Both the position numbers and the translations under genes were made by a program. 64,000 nt of DNA from Marinifilum sp. D737 (GTDB taxonomy: Bacteria > Bacteroidota > Bacteroidia > Bacteroidales > Marinifilaceae), in contig NZ_JANQCD010000026.1 of NCBI RefSeq assembly GCF_026672275.1, positions 1 to 64,000 of the forward strand. Reading direction: 5' to 3'. Positions 26,936-36,622 of the stretch are shown piece by piece. The first letter of the stretch is position 1. Each line of letters begins with the position of its first letter. The notes below the pieces were generated by a model. That model worked only from the letters and a program-made list of their open reading frames with translations. It had not been told where the DNA came from and ran no database searches.

Positions 26936-28273
26936 TTGAATAAGAGAATTGTCATATTAGGTGCAGGAGAAAGTGGAGTTGGAGCAGCAGTTCTTGCTCA
27001 GGCTAAAGGATTCGATGTGTTTGTATCTGATCTTGGAAAAATCAGTGATAAGTACAAAAAAGCTCTTCAAGAGTATAAAATAGATTTTGAAGAAGGAAAA
27101 CATAGCGAAGATAAAATACTTTTAGCTGGTGAAGTAGTGAAAAGCCCTGGAATTCCAGACACGGCGCCTTTAATTTTAAAGCTGAAGGATAAAGGGATTC
27201 CTGTAATCTCTGAAATTGAGTTTGCAGGAAGATATAGCAATGCAAAGATGATTTGCATTACTGGTAGTAACGGCAAAACCACGACAACATTAATGCTTTA
27301 TCATATGCTAAAAAAAGCAGGCTTAAATGTTGGTTTAGCTGGTAATGTCGGCGAAAGTTTAGCTTGGCAAGTTGCCGAGAAAAATTTTGATTACTATGTG
27401 CTTGAATTGAGCAGTTTTCAGCTGGATGGAATGTATCAGTTTAAAGCGGATATCGCGATCTTATTGAATATTACACCTGATCATTTAGATCGGTACGATT
27501 ATAAAATGCAGAACTATGTCGATTCGAAGTTTCGCATTATACAAAATCTTACAGAAAGAGATGCTTTTGTGTATTGTTGCGATGATGAAATCATCAGCAA
27601 AGAAATGGAGAATTGGAACTCTAAAGTTCAACTATTTCCTTTTTCAGTTAAAGAAGAACTGAAAACAGGTGGATGGCTTGAGAAAGAATTGTTAACAATT
27701 GATTGTAACGAATACAAAATATCTATGGATAAAAAGGATTTATCATTACCTGGAATACACAACGTATATAACTCATTGGCATCAGGAATTGCCGGAAGTG
27801 TATTAGGCATTAGAAAAGATGCAATACGTGAGAGTCTAAGTGATTTTCAGGGTGTAAATCACCGATTGGAAAAAGTTGTGAAAGTGCGTGGTATTCAGTT
27901 TATCAATGATTCAAAAGCTACAAACATTAATTCAACCTGGTATGCTTTGGAAAGCATGGAAGAGCCTGTTGTATGGATTGTTGGCGGTGTTGACAAGGGA
28001 AATGATTACTCAGTACTTTTTGACTTGGTTGATGAGAAAGTGAAGGGAATTGTGTGCTTAGGTGTTGATAATGAAAAAATCCATAAAGCTTTTGATGGAA
28101 GAGTGAAGACCATTGTAGATGCTGATTCGATGGAAAAAGCGGTGAAATTATCCTATGAAATCGCTAGTAAGGATGAGGTAGTATTGTTATCCCCTGCATG
28201 TGCAAGTTTCGATTTGTTTAAATCGTATGAAGACCGAGGTGATCAATTTAAAGAAGAAGTAAGAAATCTGTAA
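26936..28273 (+). CDS. murD: UDP-N-acetylmuramoylalanine--D-glutamate ligase MurD
   Basis: Adds D-glutamate to UDP-MurNAc-L-Ala. 445 residues: nucleotide-binding N-terminus (RIVILGAGESGVGAAVLA), the ATP loop ITGSNGKTTTTLMLYHML, NITPDHLDRYD, and the C-terminal FINDSKATNINSTWYALES and LLSPACASFDLFKSYEDRGDQF. The start codon is TTG at 26936, directly before the conserved NKRIVILGAG; no ATG lies closer. Confidence 0.96.
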   Translation: MNKRIVILGAGESGVGAAVLAQAKGFDVFVSDLGKISDKYKKALQEYKIDFEEGKHSEDKILLAGEVVKSPGIPDTAPLILKLKDKGIPVISEIEFAGRYSNAKMICITGSNGKTTTTLMLYHMLKKAGLNVGLAGNVGESLAWQVAEKNFDYYVLELSSFQLDGMYQFKADIAILLNITPDHLDRYDYKMQNYVDSKFRIIQNLTERDAFVYCCDDEIISKEMENWNSKVQLFPFSVKEELKTGGWLEKELLTIDCNEYKISMDKKDLSLPGIHNVYNSLASGIAGSVLGIRKDAIRESLSDFQGVNHRLEKVVKVRGIQFINDSKATNINSTWYALESMEEPVVWIVGGVDKGNDYSVLFDLVDEKVKGIVCLGVDNEKIHKAFDGRVKTIVDADSMEKAVKLSYEIASKDEVVLLSPACASFDLFKSYEDRGDQFKEEVRNL

Positions 28274-28288
28274 AAAGAGGAATAGTTT

Positions 28289-29479
28289 ATGCAGAACTGG
28301 CTGGCAAGAATGTGGAACTGGATTAAGAATCCTAGACTAAGAGGCGATAAAGTAATTTGGATTGTCATTTTGCTATTGTCTTTGGTTTCGTTGCTGGTGG
28401 TTTATAGCTCAACGGGAACCTTGGCTTATAAAGTTCGTGGAGGAAACACATCTTATTTCTTGATAAAGCAGTTGGTTTTATTGGGTGGATGTTTTGTCAT
28501 AATGTACTTTGTACATGCCATGCCACATCGATATTATTCCAGTTTTGCAAACATCATTCTGGTAATATCGGTTGGGATGCTAATATTGGCCAAATTAATA
28601 GGAACGAATTTGAATGATGCTTCCCGATGGATAACAATTCCAGGAATTGGATTTAATTTTCAACCCTCTGAATTGGCAAAGCTGGCTTTGATATTGCATG
28701 TTTCCAGGACTTTATCGAGGTTTCAAGGAAAGCTCGGATGTAGTAAAGAAGCTTTTATTCATCTGATTATTCCAATTGGAATAGTGTGCTTTCTGATATT
28801 TTTAGATGACTTTTCTACCTCAGTATTATTAGGAGGTATCTGTTATATTTTGATGTTTATAGGTCGTGTAGCTTATAAATATTTGTTTGGTAGTATTGCT
28901 GCTGTATTGCTGGTTTTGGTGTTGTTAATTGCATTGGCTCCGGTAATTCCAAGTTTAGGGCGTGTTCAAACGGTTCGTAGTAGAATCGAGAACTTTTTCG
29001 ATGAAGAACGAAGCATAAACAATAATCAAAACTACCAGGTGGAACAAGCAAAAATTGCAGTTGTTTCGGGGGGTATTTTTGGTAAAATGCCGGGCAATAG
29101 TACACAACGTAATTTTTTACCACATCCATATTCCGATTTTATTTATGCCATTATACTCGAGGAAATGGGATGGGTTGGAGGATTTGGAATTCTTGCCTTG
29201 TATCTGTTCTTACTGTATCGGGCCGGAATAATAGTTCGGAAATGTAGTAGAACATTTCCCGCATTTTTGGTCATAGGTTTAACCTTAAGTATCGTTTTTC
29301 AGGCTTTGACAAATATGGCTGTTTCGGTGAATTTAATTCCTGTAACAGGTCAGCCATTGCCTTTGGTAAGTATGGGAGGAACATCCTTGATATTTACCAG
29401 TGCCGCTTTGGGGATGATACTAAGTATTAGCAATTGGGCAAACGAAGAAGAAAAAAGATTAAATGAAGCAGAAAATTAA
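28289..29479 (+). CDS. ftsW: Septal peptidoglycan polymerase FtsW (SEDS family)
   Basis: Ten-helix SEDS glycosyltransferase that polymerises lipid II with FtsI. 396 residues. Seen: SLLVVYSSTGTLAYK, GFNFQPSELAKLALILH, the FLPHPYSDFIYAIILEEMGWVGG loop with its conserved acidic residues, and the C-terminal NLIPVTGQPLPLVSMGGTS. Position between murD and murG favours FtsW over RodA. The 3' end overlaps murG by 17 bp. Confidence 0.96.
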   Translation: MQNWLARMWNWIKNPRLRGDKVIWIVILLLSLVSLLVVYSSTGTLAYKVRGGNTSYFLIKQLVLLGGCFVIMYFVHAMPHRYYSSFANIILVISVGMLILAKLIGTNLNDASRWITIPGIGFNFQPSELAKLALILHVSRTLSRFQGKLGCSKEAFIHLIIPIGIVCFLIFLDDFSTSVLLGGICYILMFIGRVAYKYLFGSIAAVLLVLVLLIALAPVIPSLGRVQTVRSRIENFFDEERSINNNQNYQVEQAKIAVVSGGIFGKMPGNSTQRNFLPHPYSDFIYAIILEEMGWVGGFGILALYLFLLYRAGIIVRKCSRTFPAFLVIGLTLSIVFQALTNMAVSVNLIPVTGQPLPLVSMGGTSLIFTSAALGMILSISNWANEEEKRLNEAEN

Positions 29480-30563
29480 AATAATAGTTAGCGGCGGAGG
29501 AACCGGAGGACATATCTATCCGGCCATTTCTATTGCCAATGCCTTAAAACAAAAACATCAGGATTGTGAGATTTTGTTTGTAGGTGCCGAAGGAAAAATG
29601 GAAATGGAAAAAGTTCCTGCTGCTGGATATGATATAGTTGGATTGCCTATTCGCGGTTTGCAAAGAAGTTTATCGAAGGAGAATTTAAAGTTTTTCCCTC
29701 GCTTGTTAAAAAGTATATGGAAAGCAAAAGCAATTGTGAAGGGCTTTGAACCTGATGCTGTGGTTGGTGTTGGAGGTTATGCCAGCGGACCATTATTGCA
29801 TGTAGCTGCAAGACTAGGTGTGCCTGCATTAATTCAGGAACAAAACTCCTACGCCGGGATCACCAATAAATTACTAGCTAAAAAGGCTAAGAAAATTTGT
29901 GTTGCCTACGAAGGAATGGAGCGATTCTTTCCAAAAGAGAAGATTGTGTTGACAGGGAACCCTGTTCGGAAGGATTTGATGGAAATTGAATCGAAAAGAG
30001 AGGAAGCCTTAAAGCATTTTGACTTGAATCCTGATAAAAAAACCATATTGATTGTTGGAGGTAGCCTGGGTGCAAGAACCATAAACAATAGTGTTTTAAA
30101 TTCACTTGATGCCATTTCTCAATCAGGAGTTCAGGTGATTTGGCAAACAGGAAAGTTTTATATAGAAAAAGTAAAAAAAGAGCTTGAAAATTGGGATTTG
30201 CCTAATTTAAAGTTTACTGATTTTTTGAGCCGTATGGATTTGGCTTATGCTGCTGCTGATATTGTAATTTCAAGAGCAGGAGCAGGAACCATTTCTGAAT
30301 TGTGCTTGGTGGAGAAAGCATGTATTTTGGTGCCTTCGCCTAATGTTTCGGAAGATCATCAAACCAAAAATGCAATGGCATTGGTAAATAAAGATGCTGC
30401 GGTGATGGTAAAGGATGCTGAAGCAGAAGTGAATTTAATTCCACAAGCTTTAGACTTAATCAATAAGGAAGAAAAATGTGCTCAGTTGGCAAAAAATTGT
30501 AAGTTGCTTGCCAAACCTGATGCAGCAGATGATATAGCAGAACACATTCTTGCAATGATATAA
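29463..30563 (+). CDS. murG: UDP-GlcNAc--lipid I N-acetylglucosaminyltransferase MurG
   Basis: Converts lipid I to lipid II at the inner face of the membrane. 366 residues with the glycine-rich loops SGGGTGGHIYPAISIAN and VGGSLGARTINNSV, VVGVGGYASGPLL and SRAGAGTISELCLVEKACILVPSP (donor sugar site). Overlaps ftsW by 17 bp and is followed 1 bp later by murC. Confidence 0.97.
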   Translation: MKQKIKIIVSGGGTGGHIYPAISIANALKQKHQDCEILFVGAEGKMEMEKVPAAGYDIVGLPIRGLQRSLSKENLKFFPRLLKSIWKAKAIVKGFEPDAVVGVGGYASGPLLHVAARLGVPALIQEQNSYAGITNKLLAKKAKKICVAYEGMERFFPKEKIVLTGNPVRKDLMEIESKREEALKHFDLNPDKKTILIVGGSLGARTINNSVLNSLDAISQSGVQVIWQTGKFYIEKVKKELENWDLPNLKFTDFLSRMDLAYAAADIVISRAGAGTISELCLVEKACILVPSPNVSEDHQTKNAMALVNKDAAVMVKDAEAEVNLIPQALDLINKEEKCAQLAKNCKLLAKPDAADDIAEHILAMI

Positions 30564-30564
30564 T

Positions 30565-31929
30565 ATGAAGTTAGAAGATTTTAAAAATATTTATTTCGTT
30601 GGTATTGGAGGAATAGGAATGAGTGCAATTGCACGTTACTTCCATTCCATTGGTAAGAATGTGTTTGGATATGACAGGACATCCACCAAACTAACAGGTG
30701 AGCTTCTGGAAGAAGGTATTAAGATTACTTTCGAAGATGATTTGGATACCATCCCAAATGAATTTCTGATTAAGGAAAATACATTGGTGGTGTTTACACC
30801 TGCTATTCCAAAAGATCATCAGCAATTGAGCTATTTTAAATTGAATAGCTATACCATTATGAAACGATCTCAGGTTTTGGGTTTGCTTTCGGATGATTTA
30901 AATGGAATTGGAATTGCAGGTACTCACGGGAAAACTACGGTTTCAACCATAACAGCTCATATTTTTTACAATTCAAAAATGGGTTGTAATGCTTTTTTGG
31001 GAGGGATCTCCAGAAACTATCAGTCTAATCTTTTATTGAGTAAAGATAGTCCATGGGTAATTCTGGAAGCCGACGAGTTTGATCGATCATTTTTGCAGTT
31101 GCATCCTAAAATTGCATTGATTACATCAATGGATGCCGACCATTTGGATATTTATGGTGATAAATCTGAACTTGAAAAGAGTTTTCAGGAATATGCTGGT
31201 CAAATAAAGCAGGATGGAATATTAGTTCATAAAAAAGGGTTACATCTCGAAAATATAAAAGTTGAAAAGTATACTTATTCTCTTGATGAAGTTGCGGACT
31301 TTTATGCTAAAAACTTTACACTTGTGGAAGGATTCTATGAGTTTGATTTGGTTCATCCGAAAGGAGTATTTGAAAAGTTAAAATTCTCTTATCCAGGGAA
31401 AATAAATGTGGAAAATGCAATAGGAGCTTGTAGTGTCGCTATTCTTGGAGGAGTGAAGGAAGAAGAAATCAGAGCTGCCTTGTCATCATTTGAAGGGGTC
31501 AGAAGAAGATTCGATTATCAAATCAGAAAAGACAATTTGGTTTTTATAGATGATTATGCGCATCATCCAAAAGAGTTGAAAGAAAGTATATCATCGGTTA
31601 GAGACATTTATCCGAATAAGAAAATTACGGGAGTTTTTCAGCCGCATTTGTATACCAGGACCAGAGATTTTGCAGATGGTTTTGCGGAAAGTTTAAGCCT
31701 GTTGGATGAAGTAATCCTGCTGGATATATATCCTGCACGTGAATTACCAATCGAAGGGGTAAGCTCTGAGATGATCATGAAAAATATTACAGTTCCTGTG
31801 TGCACTTGCTCAAAAGAAGAGTTGATTGATTTGTTGGATCAAAAAGATTTGGAAGTTCTTTTGACCTTGGGTGCCGGGGATATAGATAAATTGGTTGAAC
31901 CAATCAAAAATATGTTGATAGAAAAATAA
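30565..31929 (+). CDS. murC: UDP-N-acetylmuramate--L-alanine ligase MurC
   Basis: First Mur ligase of the peptide stem. 454 residues: YFVGIGGIGMSAIARYFHS at the N-terminus, the ATP loop GIAGTHGKTTVSTITAHIF, LEADEFDRSFLQLHP, TSMDADHLDIYGD and VFIDDYAHHPKELKESI. GTHGKTT in place of GTNGKTT is diagnostic for MurC. No murB or ddl lies next to it, unlike proteobacterial clusters. Confidence 0.97.
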   Translation: MKLEDFKNIYFVGIGGIGMSAIARYFHSIGKNVFGYDRTSTKLTGELLEEGIKITFEDDLDTIPNEFLIKENTLVVFTPAIPKDHQQLSYFKLNSYTIMKRSQVLGLLSDDLNGIGIAGTHGKTTVSTITAHIFYNSKMGCNAFLGGISRNYQSNLLLSKDSPWVILEADEFDRSFLQLHPKIALITSMDADHLDIYGDKSELEKSFQEYAGQIKQDGILVHKKGLHLENIKVEKYTYSLDEVADFYAKNFTLVEGFYEFDLVHPKGVFEKLKFSYPGKINVENAIGACSVAILGGVKEEEIRAALSSFEGVRRRFDYQIRKDNLVFIDDYAHHPKELKESISSVRDIYPNKKITGVFQPHLYTRTRDFADGFAESLSLLDEVILLDIYPARELPIEGVSSEMIMKNITVPVCTCSKEELIDLLDQKDLEVLLTLGAGDIDKLVEPIKNMLIEK

Positions 31930-31933
31930 AAGC

Positions 31934-32665
31934 ATGCTTAAGAAAATTACTGTCATATTAATTTGGATATCGTTACTTGGATATTTGCTGGTAAGCTTCT
32001 CGTTTGTAGGTGAGAAGAGAGATGCTATTATCCTAAACGATATAAAAGTTAAGGTGAAAGATAGCATCGACAGTGGTTTTGTTAGTAATAAGGATGTTGA
32101 GAAGATTGTAAAAAAACAGTATCCAGACTGGGAAGGAAACTCTGTTTATGCGATAAATAAGGAAGTTTTAGAGGACAAGATCAATCGGGTTCCATATGTG
32201 AAAAAGTCAGAAATCTATTCTTCGCTTTCAGGAAATCTGATTGTTGAGATACATCAGAGAAATCCAATTGTTCGTATTTTACAGGGAAGAGGATATTATA
32301 TTGATGAGGAAGGAAAGAAAATGCCATTGTCCCCTAAATTTACATCAAGGGTTTTGGTGGTTTCGGGGGCAGTAAATGAGCAGTTGATAAAAGAAGAGCT
32401 TTTTGATTTGGTAAAATTTATTACAAATGATGAATTTTGGAAGTCGCAAATAACTCAAATACATGTTACACGCGGAAAAGAGTATGTTTTAGTACCTCGT
32501 GTAGGAGCACATAAAATTGAGTTGGGAAGCATTGAAAATTATCAGAAGAAATTCGAAAAATTGTATGCTTTGTACACCGATGGATTTACAAAAACCGGGT
32601 GGAACAGATACAAAAAAATCAACCTGAAATACGAAAATCAGGTGGTTTGTACAAAAAAGAACTAG
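31934..32665 (+). CDS. ftsQ: Cell division protein FtsQ
   Basis: A bitopic divisome protein of 243 residues: short cytoplasmic N-terminus, membrane helix (ITVILIWISLLGYLLVSFSFV), then a periplasmic POTRA-like region (SNKDVEKIVKKQYPDWEGN ... VPYVKKSEIYSSLSGNLIVEI) and a beta domain. It links FtsL/FtsB to the divisome. Family identity is low; topology and its place between murC and ftsA support the call. Confidence 0.92.
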   Translation: MLKKITVILIWISLLGYLLVSFSFVGEKRDAIILNDIKVKVKDSIDSGFVSNKDVEKIVKKQYPDWEGNSVYAINKEVLEDKINRVPYVKKSEIYSSLSGNLIVEIHQRNPIVRILQGRGYYIDEEGKKMPLSPKFTSRVLVVSGAVNEQLIKEELFDLVKFITNDEFWKSQITQIHVTRGKEYVLVPRVGAHKIELGSIENYQKKFEKLYALYTDGFTKTGWNRYKKINLKYENQVVCTKKN

Positions 32666-32666
32666 A

Positions 32667-33929
32667 ATGGTTGGGACGAATAATATAATAGCCGCAATTG
32701 ATATAGGAACAACAAAAATTGTTGCCATACTTGGTGAGATTTCCAATGATGGAAAGCTTAATATTTTGGGTATGGAGCGTACTGTTTCTAAAGGTGTAAA
32801 GCGTGGAGTAATTCATGATATTGAACTTACTATCGAGGCTATTAATGAAGCTGTGGCTCGTTTGAAAGAGAAAACCAATAAGGAATTTTCTACAGTTTAT
32901 GTGGGAATTGCCGGACAGCATATTCGTATAGTTAAAGAGAGAAAGTTTAAGTATATAGAAAATTCAGTTGAAGAAATTACAAAGGAAGATATTGAGCAGA
33001 TTACCAATGAAAATTACAAGCATCCTGTTGAAATTGGTGAGCAAATCTTACATGTAATTCCTCAGGAATTTGTTGTTGATAAAGAGCTTGGAATAAAGAA
33101 CCCTCTTGGAATGGCAGGACGTAGGTTAGATGGTCATTTCAATATTATCATTGGTAGAACCGCTTCAGCTAGAAATATCGAAAAATGTGTTCGTGAAGTT
33201 GGCCTGGATGTAGAAGAATTGGTTCTAGAACCCTTGGCATCATCCCTGGCGGTTTTAACTAAGGAAGAGAAAGAGGCAGGAGTTGTGCTTGTTGATATAG
33301 GCGGTGGAACCACAGATGTTACCGTTTATTTTGATGGCGTTTTAAAACATACTTCGGTTATTCCTTTTGGTGGTGACCATGTAACCAAAGATATCAAAGA
33401 AGCATGTTCGGTATTTTCACGTCAGGCCGAGGCATTGAAAGTGCAATTTGGTGAAGCTGTTGCTGATATGACTTCGGATGATAAAGTAGTTACTATTCCG
33501 GCAACCGGAGGATGGGATGAGAAGGACATTTCTTTTAAATTTCTTGCTCAAATTATCCAGTGTAGAATGGAGGAAATCATCGATTCTGTAAAATTCCAGG
33601 TTGAATCAACAGGTTTGAAAGATAAAATTGGAGCTGGAATTGTGTTAACTGGAGGGGGAGGTTTACTTACCAATCTGGATATTTTAACACAGCAAAGAAC
33701 GAATTTGGATGTAAGAATTGGTTTCCCTAGAAACTCAAAAGTCAATTTGGAAGAAAATATTGATCATCCAATGTACTCAACCTCTATTGGTCTTTTATTA
33801 AAAGGCATGGAAAAACCCAAAACAAAGCCTGTAGAAAAGACCAATTTAAATGGAAATAAACCAAAAAAGAAAAAAGGATTTACAGCATTCCTTGGATCTT
33901 TATTTGATACCCAAGATGTGGATATGTAA
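32667..33929 (+). CDS. ftsA: Cell division protein FtsA
   Basis: Actin-like ATPase that tethers FtsZ filaments to the membrane. 420 residues: ATP phosphate 1 loop AIDIGTTKIVAILGE, the 1C/SHS2 domain, phosphate 2 VLVDIGGGTTDVTVYFDG and the adenosine motif GIVLTGGGGLLTN. After a basic linker (PKKKK) the chain ends in a short amphipathic tail, GFTAFLGSLFDTQDVDM, the expected membrane-targeting sequence. It precedes two ftsZ genes. Confidence 0.97.
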   Translation: MVGTNNIIAAIDIGTTKIVAILGEISNDGKLNILGMERTVSKGVKRGVIHDIELTIEAINEAVARLKEKTNKEFSTVYVGIAGQHIRIVKERKFKYIENSVEEITKEDIEQITNENYKHPVEIGEQILHVIPQEFVVDKELGIKNPLGMAGRRLDGHFNIIIGRTASARNIEKCVREVGLDVEELVLEPLASSLAVLTKEEKEAGVVLVDIGGGTTDVTVYFDGVLKHTSVIPFGGDHVTKDIKEACSVFSRQAEALKVQFGEAVADMTSDDKVVTIPATGGWDEKDISFKFLAQIIQCRMEEIIDSVKFQVESTGLKDKIGAGIVLTGGGGLLTNLDILTQQRTNLDVRIGFPRNSKVNLEENIDHPMYSTSIGLLLKGMEKPKTKPVEKTNLNGNKPKKKKGFTAFLGSLFDTQDVDM

Positions 33930-33962
33930 AAAAAGATATTGTAACCCTAATACTGTGAGATC

Positions 33963-35282
33963 ATGATTGACGAATTATTACCGGTTAATTTTGAACCAAA
34001 AGAAAAATCCATAATAAAAGTAATTGGTGTGGGTGGCGGAGGAGGAAACGCTGTCAACCACATGTTAAAAGAAGGAATTACGGGGGTTGATTTTGTAATT
34101 TGTAATACTGATTCACAAGCACTCGAAAATAGTCCTGTACCCATTAAAGTTCAGTTGGGAAAATCGCTAACCGAAGGAAGAGGAGCAGGAAATAAGCCTG
34201 AACGAGGAAGAGAATCTGCAATCGAAAGTTTAGACGATATCAATAAGGTTTTGAGTGAAAAAACCAAAATGGTTTTCGTAACTGCTGGAATGGGTGGAGG
34301 AACCGGAACTGGTGCTGCACCTATTATTGCAGAAGCGGCTCGACAGCAAGATGTGCTTACGGTTGGGATTGTTACAATACCTTTTAGATTTGAAGGGAAG
34401 AAAAGAATTCAACAGGCTATGGAAGGAATTGAAAATCTTGAAAAGCATGTTGATGCATTGTTGATTATCAACAATGAAAAGTTGAGGTTAATGTATGGAG
34501 ATTTAAAGCTTTCCGATGCCTTTGCCGAAGCTGATAGTGTTCTGTCGGTAGCCGCAAAAAGTATTGCTGAAATCATAACCGTTGCCGGATATGTAAATGT
34601 CGATTTTGCAGATGTTGAAACCGTAATGAGAAATAGTGGTGTGGCTGTTATGGGATCAGCTACTGCTTCAGGTCCGGATAGATCAATTCGAGCCATTGAA
34701 GAAGCTTTAACATCACCTCTTTTAAATAGTAATAATATTGTTGGTGCTCGAAATATTCTTTTGAATATCATTTCGGGTGATGAGGAAGTTACCATGCAAG
34801 AGGTGAGTCAGATTACCGATTACGTGCAGGATGTTGTTGGAGATGATGTGAGTGTGATTTGGGGAAACGGTTATAATGAGAAGATGGGTGACGAGTTAAG
34901 TGTTACCATTATTGCAACTGGATTTTCTGAAAATCCTATTCCTGAATTAATGATTGAACCTCGGAAAAGAGATGAGGATGCTCCAAAATTGGAACTAATC
35001 ATTGAAAATCCGGCTGCAGAAGAGGAGAAAGCTGCAGCAAAAAGAAGAGAAGAAATTCAGCGTCGCGAAGAATTAATGCGTAAACGCTCCGAGGAAGAAA
35101 AAGAGGAAAATTTCGAAGTAAAAAGCAATAATACCAAGCCAGAATCCAAACCAAATCCTCAGGTCGAAAATAAGCAAGAGGATGATCATGAGGATGACTT
35201 CAAAGAAGGACAGGAAAGTTTAAATGGTTGGTTTAAGAAAAGTTTCTCAAATATATTTGATAACAAAGACACTCCTATGTAA
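33963..35282 (+). CDS. ftsZ: Cell division protein FtsZ, first copy, FtsA-like C-terminal tail
   Basis: Tubulin-like GTPase of the division ring. 439 residues: IKVIGVGGGGGNAVNHM, the tubulin signature GMGGGTGTGAAPII, and T7 loop NVDFADVETVM are intact, so it should bind and hydrolyse GTP and polymerise. After residue ~325 comes a long charged, helix-prone linker (EEEKAAAKRREEIQRREEL). The chain ends in LNGWFKKSFSNIFDNKDTPM. It lacks the usual IPAF/IPAYKRK C-terminal peptide that binds FtsA; its tail instead resembles the amphipathic tail of the adjacent FtsA. A second ftsZ follows 54 bp downstream. Which copy is the main ring-former cannot be told from sequence. Confidence 0.95.
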   Translation: MIDELLPVNFEPKEKSIIKVIGVGGGGGNAVNHMLKEGITGVDFVICNTDSQALENSPVPIKVQLGKSLTEGRGAGNKPERGRESAIESLDDINKVLSEKTKMVFVTAGMGGGTGTGAAPIIAEAARQQDVLTVGIVTIPFRFEGKKRIQQAMEGIENLEKHVDALLIINNEKLRLMYGDLKLSDAFAEADSVLSVAAKSIAEIITVAGYVNVDFADVETVMRNSGVAVMGSATASGPDRSIRAIEEALTSPLLNSNNIVGARNILLNIISGDEEVTMQEVSQITDYVQDVVGDDVSVIWGNGYNEKMGDELSVTIIATGFSENPIPELMIEPRKRDEDAPKLELIIENPAAEEEKAAAKRREEIQRREELMRKRSEEEKEENFEVKSNNTKPESKPNPQVENKQEDDHEDDFKEGQESLNGWFKKSFSNIFDNKDTPM

Positions 35283-35336
35283 GATCAATGATTTGATTTA
35301 GTGATTATAAATTAGGAGAGATTAGAAGTATAAAAA

Positions 35337-36560
35337 ATGGCAGAAGATTTAATTGATTTTAGCTTACCCGAGAATGAATCATCAATTATAAAGGTAATTG
35401 GTGTTGGTGGCGGTGGTGGTAATGCTGTAAATTACATGTTTCAGCAAGGCATTAAGGATGTAGATTTCGTGATTTGCAATACCGATGCACAAGCTTTGGA
35501 GAATAGCGAAATACCTGTTAAAATACAATTGGGAGAATCGTTAACCGAAGGAAGAGGAGCTGGAAATAAACCTGAACGTGGTGCACAATCGGCTATTGAA
35601 AATATTGATGATGTTAATGAAGTTTTAGCCGATAATACCAAAATGGTTTTCATTACCGCCGGAATGGGGGGTGGTACCGGTACTGGTGCTGCACCTGTAA
35701 TTGCTAAAGCTGCAAAAGAACAAGGAATATTAACTGTAGGAATTGTTACCATTCCTTTCCGTTTTGAAGGCCGCCAAAGGTTAAATCAAGCAATTGAGGG
35801 GATCAATAAATTAAAAGAGAATGTAGACTCATTATTGGTGATTAATAATGAGAAACTAAGCGAAATATACGGAGATTTAAAGCTCTCTACGGCTTTTGCC
35901 AAGGCAGATGACGTATTGGCTACAGCAGCCAAGGGGATTGCCGAAATTATTACCTTGCACGGATACATTAACGTGGATTTCGAAGATGTGAAAACCGTAA
36001 TGACCGATAGTGGTGTCGCGGTAATGGGATCAGCTTCGGCAGAAGGTGAAGATCGATCGGTAAATGCCATTCGTGAAGCTCTGACTTCTCCATTGTTGAA
36101 TAGCAATGATGTTCGTGGAGCAAGAAATATTCTTTTAAATATCAGCTCGGGAGAAGAGGAAGTTACCATGGATGAGGTTGGTCAAATTACTGACTACGTT
36201 CAGGAAGCCGTTGGTGACAGTGCATCTATTATTTGGGGAACAGGTCAGGATTTGGCTTTAGGAAATAGAGTGTCCGTTACCATTATTGCAACAGGATTCG
36301 AAAATGGAGGAATAACTGAAGAAGTGGAGAAGCCCAAAACCACTGCATTTAGAGGTGGAAGAGGTATGGCTCAACAAACCAAAATGGCTTTGGAAGAGGA
36401 ACCAAAGGTTGAAGAGAAAAAAGTGGTTCTTACCGATTTAAAGGATGCCGAAATTGATGAATTTGAAAGTATTCCAGCCTACAAAAGAAAACAACAGAAA
36501 CTGGATCAAAAGCGTTATCATTCAGGAAATGTGATTAAATTTACACTGGACGACGAATAA
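35337..36560 (+). CDS. ftsZ: Cell division protein FtsZ, second copy, canonical C-terminal peptide
   Basis: A second full-length FtsZ of 407 residues, collinear with the first through the whole GTPase domain: GMGGGTGTGAAPVI signature, RGAGNKPERG, T7 loop NVDFEDVKTVM. The two share long identical blocks (VGIVTIPFRFEG, EALTSPLLNSN) yet differ at many positions, so the duplication is not very recent. The C-terminus has FESIPAYKRKQQK, the conserved peptide expected to contact FtsA, followed by a further 22-residue tail (ending VIKFTLDDE). Same strand and probably same transcript as ftsA and the first ftsZ. Confidence 0.95.
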   Translation: MAEDLIDFSLPENESSIIKVIGVGGGGGNAVNYMFQQGIKDVDFVICNTDAQALENSEIPVKIQLGESLTEGRGAGNKPERGAQSAIENIDDVNEVLADNTKMVFITAGMGGGTGTGAAPVIAKAAKEQGILTVGIVTIPFRFEGRQRLNQAIEGINKLKENVDSLLVINNEKLSEIYGDLKLSTAFAKADDVLATAAKGIAEIITLHGYINVDFEDVKTVMTDSGVAVMGSASAEGEDRSVNAIREALTSPLLNSNDVRGARNILLNISSGEEEVTMDEVGQITDYVQEAVGDSASIIWGTGQDLALGNRVSVTIIATGFENGGITEEVEKPKTTAFRGGRGMAQQTKMALEEEPKVEEKKVVLTDLKDAEIDEFESIPAYKRKQQKLDQKRYHSGNVIKFTLDDE

Positions 36561-36622
36561 TTTGCCAGATAAGAGAATAAAAAAGCTGTTTGCTGACAGC
36601 TGAAAGCATTAAAATATACAAT

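Noticed and set aside
34409-34795. 128-codon minus-strand ORF within the first ftsZ
   Set aside because: Antisense to a conserved GTPase domain. A similar antisense frame occurs in the second ftsZ, which shows it follows from codon usage.
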